Source: Oasisia sp. SBJ-2009 (Eukaryota; Annelida; Polychaeta; Sabellida; Siboglinidae). From it: a DNA stretch of 64,000 nucleotides. The stretch is from positions 20,274,601 through 20,338,600 of the forward strand of contig OZ024854.1 in NCBI GenBank assembly GCA_964017155.1. The letters are read 5' to 3'. Under the pieces are notes generated by a model. It was not told the DNA's origin and made no database searches. It worked only from the letters and a program-made list of their open reading frames with translations. Shown in pieces: positions 60,401 to 64,000 of this stretch (positions are counted from its first letter, which is position 1; every line of letters starts with the position of its first letter). Made by a program: the position numbers and the translations under genes.

Positions 60401-62921
60401 GGGCATTACTGGAGCCTGCGGCTACCACACATAGCGGTGCTACAGGGAGTTGCATGCTGGTCATACAGCGTCTGCCGGCTGCACTGCAATATACCGCCAC
60501 GCATAAAGATTAGCTAATCAAACTATGGTCTGACCCCACTGCTGCGGGTGTTCATCATTGGTAGCACACACGCCCAGGTCCTGACACTGAGTAAGCACAC
60601 TGACACTGCAGATTACACTTGATTCATTGCCATACCCGGGACAGGCCACTATATACTGCAAGCCTGTCTTGAAACAGCACATTATTGGGGCATACTCGGC
60701 CAGATTACTGAGCAGTAAGAATGGGGCATACATACCACCAAGATGTAACAATGGGGCAGACTGACTGACAAGCAGAACACGCTGTGGTTTGGGGAATACT
60801 GATTGTCAGTAAGACTGATGCTTACTGTCTACTGATGAACAACAATAAGAATGGATCATACTGATTACCAGGTGGTAACAGTGGGACGTGGTGATTACCA
60901 AACAGTAAGAAAGTGTCATACTGATTAGCGTGTAGTAAGAATAGAATACACTGATTGCAGTGAGGTGCAGATGGGATATACTGAATATTAAGCATAAACG
61001 GTTCAACATAATGAACAAAAGTCTATGACTACCTCCTTGTTGATGTTATTCAACCAAAATAGCCATGCACAGAAGCAACCAGGGCTGGGAGCTGGTGGGG
61101 TGGGGGGGGGGGGAGATGACAGCTGCAAGCTCAGTGAGCATTCACTGCTAGCCTAGAACATATGGAATGTGGATCCCAATACCCATGGAATATAACATTA
61201 TATGTTCTTCCATTAGTGTCTCTTTACATTATTATATATTATTTGCCTTCATTTGATTTGTGTGTGTTGTAAAGACCTACAATAAATGTTATCTGATCTG
61301 ATGGACAATTATGCTATATTGCAAGAATGACTGACACTGAGCAATGTTATACCATGTTAAGTTCCAGGCCTGTGAGAGGAGGCAAGTCACTTCCAAGCAA
61401 CATTTGCACACGACACGATGCGGCTAACCGGAGAAGGGGATCATTCAGAAAAAATGACATCTGTCTGTGATGCAACCTATTGTATTTTTAGACTGCTTTC
61501 TTGTAATACACCTTCAAATATGGCATAGAATCTCAAACACATTAATTTTTATGTGTAGATGTATTGAAACACCACACCACAAATAAAAATTTCAAACAGT
61601 GGGATTGTACGATGTACTTTTCAAAACACAAAAAAATTATCAGTATTCATTGTAAAACCAACAAATGTCCAAAGAATATAAGAACTTGAGAAGAATCAGC
61701 CAAGACCATTGACTGTCACTGTTCTTGTGAGGTCTTAAAAACAAAGTGTTGCCATTGGCTCTCCCTGGTCTACCTCCACCTTAAGACGTTTTGTTCAATC
61801 TAATGCACATTTCCCCAGGGGATTCCTACCATCATTCGCTCTACAAAATATTATATTTGATATAGCCTCTTGGGTTTTATGTTGCAATGCCTGTGAATGT
61901 GATGATGATTTTTGGGAATGACAGGCGATATATACATATATATATATTTTTAGACTGCTTCGTGCAGAACGCTAAACATTCCACGTCATGGCAATCTTTC
62001 CCGATCCTATTTTATGATCATTGTCTGCTAAACCACTTATATCTAAATTTGCAGCCACTGTTCAGTTGCAGCGTGGCGATTATGACAACTACAGTATAAA
62101 GTAAAATACTATGATGAAAAAAACCCAGTATGGATGATAGTGGGCGAGTAGCCAGACATGCAAAGAAAGAGTCTATCTGATTGTCCAGCAGCCAGACAGG
62201 CAACGACAGAGTATGTCTTATTGACTCACATGTTTGAGTGGCGACATCGAGCAATCGTGTTCGTTACTAGTTCATGTGCCATCTACTTAATCATCTTATG
62301 GCCATGTTGTAATTTGCAAAATATTACTATAATTCTGTCCTCGCCACATCGCCACTATTGTGCTTGACGTTCATCAAACTCTTCAAAAATATTTGAACAG
62401 TGAAATTCAAAAACATTCGAGGGTATTTGAATGAAAAATCCAAGAATATTCAAGACTATCAGCGACCTATGGCGACGACAATCTACGCCTCCTGTGGACT
62501 ATGGCACTCGCCGGCAACTAGCTGAAAGTCCACTTCAAAACAGCTCCCAAAGTCAGTCTAACTGTCTGAATTACTATAATTGTATTATACATGGCTACTG
62601 TTGGGCGTTTTGCCAATATATTGACAAGGAAAATAAAAATAATTTGACTTATCTTATCGAAGACATAACAAGTCTGCCGAATATGAGACCGCAACGGTAA
62701 TGGGCCAGGATTTTAGAATTGTTACTAACATTGCTTCCGTTAGTAATACATGTATGTTGGTGTATACTCACAGACATGGCTGCAGACTCAGGTGGGTAGA
62801 CAATGAAGTGTCGCAGGGTGAAGCCATAGCCACTGCTGTCATTCCTGGGCACAAAGACAGTGCGAGGACTGGGCCAGGGGTCCAGGGACACCATCCGCCT
62901 CCCCTCACTCTCCTCCCCCAT
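14411..62921 (-). CDS. ARHGAP21: Rho GTPase-activating protein 21/23 orthologue (PDZ-PH-RhoGAP), 20 coding exons
   Basis: It stimulates GTP hydrolysis by Rho-family GTPases; vertebrate ARHGAP21 acts at the Golgi, junctions and actin, with Arf binding through the PH region. The 20 exons listed separately join to 6180 nt (2059 residues plus stop TGA), phase-consistent throughout, against about 1,960 in human ARHGAP21. Domains: PDZ about residues 20-142 ([49 protein letters not shown]); a 560-residue Ser-rich low-complexity region; an RRTSYLMA motif as in ARHGAP23; PH about 905-1005 ([20 protein letters not shown]); RhoGAP about 1128-1325 with arginine finger R1169 in GIYRVPGN; C-terminal [11 protein letters not shown]. 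One gene seems to represent both vertebrate paralogues. The true start may lie upstream: the first Met here sits right at an acceptor and vertebrate proteins extend further N-terminally. Confidence 0.95.
17053..17173 (-). CDS. ARHGAP21: ARHGAP21/23 exon S
   Basis: Encodes [20 protein letters not shown] then [25 protein letters not shown] matches the vertebrate end of the GAP domain. Its acceptor lies at the edge of a 41-bp minisatellite. Donor GTACGT. Confidence 0.95.
17169..17510. repeat. 41-bp minisatellite spanning the exon S acceptor
   Basis: About eight 41-bp units (GCAACACACACCAGTTACTA core). Variants at 17334 and 17416 repeat the real junction including the first four exon bases (CATGCTGCAACACACACC on the plus strand); most other units have TTG for CTG. 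Confidence 0.92.
17928..18053 (-). CDS. ARHGAP21: ARHGAP21/23 exon R (RhoGAP)
   Basis: Encodes [20 protein letters not shown] then [20 protein letters not shown], the [10 protein letters not shown] motif that completes the GAP site. Acceptor GGCCTGTCTTCAG, donor GTGAGT. Confidence 0.97.
18662..18825 (-). CDS. ARHGAP21: ARHGAP21/23 exon Q (RhoGAP)
   Basis: Encodes [20 protein letters not shown] ... [20 protein letters not shown] then SKGDVNK, with the LPxxNxxTxxFL motif. Acceptor GCCCTGACAG, donor GTGGGT. Confidence 0.97.
18847..18890. repeat. 22-bp direct duplication near the exon Q acceptor
   Basis: AGACAGGGGTGATTACATCA occurs twice in tandem, about 20 nt upstream (in transcript sense) of the acceptor at 18825. 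Confidence 0.85.
19294..19402 (-). CDS. ARHGAP21: ARHGAP21/23 exon P (RhoGAP)
   Basis: Encodes [20 protein letters not shown] then [16 protein letters not shown], the canonical LLKxFxRxLPxPL helix. Donor GTCAGT, phase 1. A CAA-rich simple repeat abuts the acceptor. Confidence 0.97.
19923..20054 (-). CDS. ARHGAP21: ARHGAP21/23 exon O (RhoGAP, arginine finger)
   Basis: Encodes [20 protein letters not shown] then [20 protein letters not shown]. The catalytic arginine finger R1169 is intact. Acceptor GTTCTTGCAG, donor GTAAGT. Confidence 0.97.
20263..20444 (-). CDS. ARHGAP21: ARHGAP21/23 exon N (GAP entry)
   Basis: Encodes [20 protein letters not shown] then KKFKRYG... and [18 protein letters not shown]. 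TGTFxVxLxxCPP is the family's entry to RhoGAP. Donor GTGGGT. Confidence 0.95.
20865..21048 (-). CDS. ARHGAP21: ARHGAP21/23 exon M (PH-GAP linker)
   Basis: Encodes [20 protein letters not shown] ... [13 protein letters not shown], a basic Ser-rich linker. Acceptor TCCACTGACAG, donor GTAGGA, phase 1. Confidence 0.92.
21327..21424. repeat. (TA)n microsatellite
   Basis: Nearly 100 bp of alternating TA with one interruption, in the short intron between exons L and M. It can form cruciforms and its length in the assembly may be unreliable. Confidence 0.95.
21555..21779 (-). CDS. ARHGAP21: ARHGAP21/23 exon L (PH end)
   Basis: Encodes [20 protein letters not shown] then [20 protein letters not shown]..., ending with the PH C-terminal helix [12 protein letters not shown]. 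KRxNVFRLTT is close to identical to vertebrates. Donor GTACGG. Confidence 0.97.
22271..22357 (-). CDS. ARHGAP21: ARHGAP21/23 exon K (PH)
   Basis: Encodes [20 protein letters not shown] then LYKEVTISG, the WKxVWALL...LxLYK strands of the PH domain. Acceptor TTTCACTGCAG, donor GTGAGT. Confidence 0.95.
22662..22766 (-). CDS. ARHGAP21: ARHGAP21/23 exon J (PH start)
   Basis: Encodes [20 protein letters not shown] then [15 protein letters not shown]. The EGxLxxK strand opens the PH domain. Acceptor TTTTGTTTCAG, donor GTACGT. Confidence 0.94.
23035..23092 (-). CDS. ARHGAP21: ARHGAP21/23 exon I (pre-PH motif)
   Basis: Encodes [19 protein letters not shown], resembling the PSLRMLRSFF pre-PH segment of ARHGAP23. 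The acceptor TATGTTTTACAG is duplicated 51 bp upstream (see findings). Donor GTATGT. Confidence 0.9.
23092..23193. repeat. 51-bp tandem duplication carrying the exon I acceptor
   Basis: Two exact 51-bp copies (23092-23142 and 23143-23193). Each starts, on the plus strand, with TCTGTAAAACATAG, the complement of the acceptor CTATGTTTTACAG and the first exon base. Confidence 0.93.
24549..24788 (-). CDS. ARHGAP21: ARHGAP21/23 exon H (proline-rich)
   Basis: Encodes [20 protein letters not shown] ... [18 protein letters not shown] then MEPA. PxxP-rich segments could bind SH3 domains. Acceptor TTGTTTCGACAG, donor GTAAGA, phases correct. Confidence 0.82.
25947..26010. repeat. (CCCCCA)n array, G-run on the transcribed-gene sense strand
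   Basis: About ten ACCCCC units. On the minus (sense) strand this is TGGGGG repeated, a strong G-quadruplex candidate starting 54 nt after the exon G donor. Confidence 0.93.
26064..26196 (-). CDS. ARHGAP21: ARHGAP21/23 exon G
   Basis: Encodes [20 protein letters not shown] then [10 protein letters not shown]...; RRTSYLMA matches the RRSSYLLA motif of ARHGAP23. Acceptor TCTCATGTAG, donor GTATGT. A G-run array follows 54 nt downstream in the intron. Confidence 0.88.
26707..26814 (-). CDS. ARHGAP21: ARHGAP21/23 exon F
   Basis: Encodes [20 protein letters not shown] then [16 protein letters not shown], without clear conservation. Support is acceptor CTGTGTTGCAG, donor GTAGGT and phases that match both neighbours. 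Confidence 0.75.
26820..27235. repeat. Degenerate ~100-bp composite tandem repeat beside the exon F acceptor
   Basis: Recurring blocks of TGACTGATTGTCAGACTGCC, CATGAACAACTGT and CACAAACATGACTATCA. The clearest copies are near 26946, 27055 and 27153. Weaker copies reach down to 26821, only a few bases from the acceptor at 26814. Confidence 0.75.
27762..28232. repeat. 15-bp minisatellite, about 31 copies
   Basis: Unit AGCGGCTCTACACCT in the left third, changing to AGCAGCTCTACACCT or AGCAGCTCCACACCT to the right. It is intronic. Its length being a multiple of three makes long frames on both strands that are not genes. Confidence 0.96.
29586..31266 (-). CDS. ARHGAP21: ARHGAP21/23 exon E (large disordered region)
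   Basis: Encodes 560 residues starting [20 protein letters not shown] then IPSPP, equivalent to LAYSQDAYLKGNE...IPEPPP of vertebrates. The rest is Ser/Thr/Arg-rich with repeated SxSHENL/SxDDLLS-type phosphosite-like motifs and ends [13 protein letters not shown]. Acceptor GTATGTCTGCAG, donor GTGTGT. Confidence 0.95.
31811..31865 (-). CDS. ARHGAP21: ARHGAP21/23 exon D (PDZ end)
   Basis: Encodes [18 protein letters not shown], matching the LELSVMPKDEDILQ strand that closes the PDZ domain. The acceptor TTGTTCTTGCAG abuts a 27-bp minisatellite; donor GTGAGT, phase 0. Confidence 0.95.
31869..32962. repeat. 27-bp minisatellite, about 40 copies, abutting the exon D acceptor
   Basis: The unit reads AACAAGCACATGGATCAGG followed by TGGTTGTG on the plus strand, with CAGG/CGGG and GAAC/GTAC variants. 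The array begins 3 nt upstream (in sense) of the acceptor AG. Units lack CT on the plus strand, hence lack AG on the sense strand, except two variants at 32435 and 32462. Confidence 0.96.
33245..33345 (+). mobile_element. Retroposon 3' tail (LINE/SINE-like)
   Basis: GTGAAGCGCCACGAACGATT, then GTGACGCTATACCAAATAAA running into an (ATT)n tail. The GCGC...GCTATA...AAATA-ATTATT ending is typical of CR1/L2-type LINEs and their SINEs in invertebrates. No coding part is recognisable upstream. Confidence 0.6.
34077..35809. mobile_element. Candidate non-autonomous DNA transposon, 1.73 kb
   Basis: Ends are inverted: ATACATGCCAACTCTTAC on the left and, read inward from the right, ATACATGCCAACCTTTAC (16 of 18 match). 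Both sides are flanked by the direct repeat GCTGGTGCTC (34067-34076 and 35810-35819), a likely 10-bp target-site duplication. Subterminal CTTACGGATTT/CTTATGGATTT repeats occur at both ends. The interior is AT-rich and has no recognisable transposase; the longest frame (34718-35002, minus) matches nothing I know. Confidence 0.6.
36006..36122. repeat. Threefold ~50-bp imperfect repeat
   Basis: Three copies of TTCTTGAGATCGTGATATCA followed by a CTGTGACTAAATGTTT-type block, the third shortened. Intronic. Confidence 0.7.
36382..36800. repeat. 33-bp minisatellite, about 13 copies
   Basis: Unit CCTCATCACTACCTCACACG then TTCACTACCTTAT, almost without variation, which suggests recent expansion. It lies inside the intron between exons C and D, away from either splice site. 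Confidence 0.95.
38174..38360 (-). CDS. ARHGAP21: ARHGAP21/23 exon C (PDZ core)
   Basis: Encodes [20 protein letters not shown] ... [20 protein letters not shown] then [10 protein letters not shown], nearly identical to vertebrate ARHGAP21/23. Acceptor GTGCTGCAG, donor GTGGGT. The 36-bp array begins about 35 nt upstream of its acceptor. Confidence 0.97.
38395..41170. repeat. 36-bp minisatellite, about 75 copies, upstream of the PDZ exon C
   Basis: Unit CTGAGAGTAGAGAGCCAGAC then ATCTTACTAGAAGTCA, with TACTAG/TACTTG and GACATC/GAGATC variants. Degenerate copies reach to within about 35 nt of the acceptor at 38360. Two consecutive units near 39567 and 39602 are 35 bp long through the same one-base deletion. 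Long frames across the array are artefacts of the multiple-of-three period. Confidence 0.97.
42775..43664. repeat. 56-bp minisatellite, about 16 copies
   Basis: Unit built on CAATGATACAGTCTGCATGT, GTACTGCCTAGATGTCTATA and TA(A/C)TTATCAGTG, alternating GACATC and GGCAGC subtypes. It lies in the long intron between exons B and C. Confidence 0.95.
44340..44402 (-). mobile_element. Retroposon 3' tail, minus orientation
   Basis: (AATA)/(AAT)n followed by AAAGCTTTATTGCCATATTC reads, on the minus strand, as GGCAATAAAGCTTT running into (ATT)n. This is the usual 3' end of a jockey/RTE-like LINE or a derived SINE. No body is recognised. Confidence 0.5.
46266..46313. repeat. Poly-C tract
   Basis: Runs of 16 and 10 C separated by CTCAA; G-rich on the sense strand of the RhoGAP gene. 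Confidence 0.9.
49212..49560. repeat. ~70-90-bp tandem module with E-box and CCAAT-like sites, 5 copies
   Basis: Repeated block AAACATTCTGTCACATGACA then TCCTTTGGTT and ACAACCAATAGAAC. The E-box octamer appears as TCACATGA (49247), TCACGTGA (49319), TCATGTGA (49386) and weaker forms near 49475 and 49541; ACCAATAGA-type sites lie near 49219, 49346 and 49428. It could be an enhancer-like cluster, but function is inferred only from motifs. Confidence 0.6.
51807..52003. repeat. Degenerate ~22/66-bp tandem repeat
   Basis: Recurring TCTGTACAGCAGTCTTGTAG, ATCTGTATGGCAGTC and ATTATATGTATGG(CAGTC) blocks, about nine subunits. Intronic. Confidence 0.8.
56022..56058 (-). CDS. ARHGAP21: ARHGAP21/23 exon B, 37-nt acidic microexon
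   Basis: Encodes [12 protein letters not shown] plus one base. Acceptor CTGTTTGCAG, donor GTGAGT. Its phases (0 in, 1 out) are exactly those needed to join exon A to exon C. Vertebrate PDZ domains have an acidic YKDEENG-type loop at this position. Confidence 0.85.
56155..56232. repeat. Alternating purine-pyrimidine tract (GT/GC)n
   Basis: GTGCGTGCGTGCGTGTGTGC continuing into (GT)n with CG and CA steps; a Z-DNA-prone tract about 100 nt upstream of the acceptor of microexon B. Confidence 0.9.
59395..59420. repeat. (TAG)n microsatellite
   Basis: Seven to eight TAG units following an AATAATAG run. Confidence 0.85.
59690..59945. repeat. Dispersed repeat copy B with a retroposon-like left part
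   Basis: The right part (59773-59945) is homologous to 1690-1872. The left part begins TTTATTAATTTATATAGCAC and has a CTATGGTGCTGCACAA block, the reverse form of a LINE/SINE 3' end (TATATAGCRCC...GCRCTRCACAA). The whole may be one element in minus orientation. Confidence 0.55.
61225..61305 (+). mobile_element. Possible retroposon 3' tail with ATCTG repeat
   Basis: GTGTGTTGTAAAGACCTACA, then AATAAATGTTATCTGATCTGATGG. TGTAAAGACC...AATAAATGTT followed by a short ATCTG/TCTGA tandem looks like a LINE tail. Only the tail is seen. Confidence 0.35.
62772..62921 (-). CDS. ARHGAP21: ARHGAP21/23 exon A (first recognised; PDZ start)
   Basis: Fifty codons from [20 protein letters not shown] to ESAAMS. 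They hold the PDZ carboxylate-binding loop YGFTL and the family signature [11 protein letters not shown]. The acceptor GACTGTTTCAG immediately precedes the ATG, so an upstream exon must exist (5' UTR or coding). Donor GTGAGT, phase 0. Confidence 0.93.
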
Positions 62922-64000
62922 CTGAAACAGTCACAAGTAGCAATGTACCCCAATCCACCACCCACGTAACAACACATTCACAAATTTGTGACTGAAGTTA
63001 CTTATGAAGGTATATCTTGTAGTCTGGCCAACTCTTAATCGGATAACAAATCAGGTGAAATACTATATCATATTGTCTACATTCTGATGGATATATAGAC
63101 AATATCGATTGTTATATATTACAGATTTACACACCATCCCAAACTATGATAAGAAGTACGTTGTGGGCAATCAAAACTGTAGCCAGAGTTTGAAAATGAA
63201 ATTGTGTTGCTATAATAACTAACCAGAGTCAAGAATTTGTACAGTCAGACATACTAAACATCACTGACAATAATCATTTGCATAGTCAGATATACTAAAC
63301 ATCACTGACAATAACCATTTGGCATAAAATTGTTAAGCAAACATGTTTTTGTAGCACAATATCTAACAAAATCCAAAATAAGACTGTCCAGTTCCTGGAA
63401 GTGTCACAGTTGTGAGCCGTAATGTATGTGTCTAGAAGTGGTTTACGGGAGAAGTCACCTTGGACGAAGCAGCAATCATAACCTTGGTAGTACTTGTGCA
63501 CTGTAAATCACTGCATTGCGGTGGTGAGCTAGTAAGACATACAATTATGAAGCTCACTGTCTGTTTTTTGCACCATACGTTTATATTTACGTTACCTACA
63601 AAAAGTTAGACTTATGTGTGTCTATATCTGTAGGGAATGTGGATCCACGCAACAAGCCATCTGCTAGTGAGATCTTTGCCGAGCTATTGGTCACATGATG
63701 TCCAGCCATAAAATACGATGATGATATCATTATCACACAACAACAGCGCAAAGCTTGCATGACATTTTACTGGAAACTTGGAACAGCTCAGACTGGGAAT
63801 TTGATGGATGTAAACACAATTTTAAATGAAAGTCATTGCCACAACTGAAACACAAACATGTGCAACAAAGTGGAGAAAGAATATTCTAAAGTCTTATTCC
63901 AGTTGAACAGTGAATAGAATGAACATACCCACAATGAACATAACCAGTAAACCTGTCACTGTAGTCCTGGCACAAATTAAAACATACCACAAATTAGAAC
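62922..64000. other. Upstream of the first recognised RhoGAP exon; no gene seen
   Basis: AT-rich sequence with a TCAGA-ATACTAAACATCACTG duplication near 63245-63310. A non-coding or short coding first exon could be here but has no identifiable signature. Confidence 0.5.

Larger units (their letters stand above)
56059..62771. other. Intron between exons A and B
   Basis: A 6.7 kb intron containing the Z-DNA-like tract, dispersed repeat copy B, a possible LINE tail and short homopolymer G runs near 57336 and 61100. No further coding exon is seen, and phases of exons A and B join directly. Confidence 0.65.

Noticed and set aside
62431..62700. Plus-strand frame [16 protein letters not shown]...
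   Set aside because: Has no recognisable domain and no supported splice structure; composition is like the surrounding intron.

Overview
This is a window of animal nuclear DNA. It holds parts or all of three intron-rich, protein-coding genes that are conserved across Metazoa. Non-coding DNA makes up more than 85% of the sequence and is rich in micro- and minisatellites. Every exon boundary I assigned uses GT-AG splicing, and all reading-frame phases agree from exon to exon. The proteins resemble vertebrate orthologues closely in their core domains and poorly elsewhere, and the introns are mostly 0.2-2 kb with a few very long ones. This fits an invertebrate bilaterian. Dense intronic minisatellites are, as I recall, known from amphioxus, but I cannot fix the species or phylum from the sequence.

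Layout. (1) 1-6595, minus strand: the N-terminal 11 exons of ELP2, the WD40 scaffold of Elongator; the gene runs off the left edge. (2) 6596-8388: a divergent intergenic region with a CA microsatellite, a fourfold inverted motif and one doubtful plus-strand exon. (3) 8389-12540, plus strand: a complete seven-exon UBE3D (HECT-like E3 ubiquitin ligase). (4) 12541-14410: tail-to-tail 3' region shared by UBE3D and the next gene. (5) 14411-62921, minus strand: twenty coding exons of an ARHGAP21/ARHGAP23 orthologue (PDZ, PH, RhoGAP), together 2060 codons including stop. The 5' exon(s) may lie beyond the right edge. (6) 62922-64000: no recognised gene.

The RhoGAP gene has two very long introns (17.7 kb and 6.7 kb) inside the PDZ-coding part. 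These carry large tandem arrays, retroposon-like 3' tails, a candidate 1.7 kb inverted-repeat element and a repeated E-box/CCAAT module. The three genes have unrelated jobs (tRNA wobble modification, ubiquitin ligation, Rho/Arf-linked signalling), and nothing suggests they work together beyond being neighbours.

The most interesting pattern is where the tandem repeats sit relative to 3' splice sites in the RhoGAP gene. In two places the repeated unit contains a copy of the real acceptor: a 41-bp array at 17.17 kb, and a 51-bp duplication at 23.09 kb that would give an in-frame 17-residue alternative. A 27-bp array starts 3 nt upstream of an acceptor and creates a very long stretch without AG. 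A 36-bp array of about 75 copies upstream of the PDZ exon carries, in every unit, an acceptor-like and a donor-like site 9 nt apart in the sense orientation.
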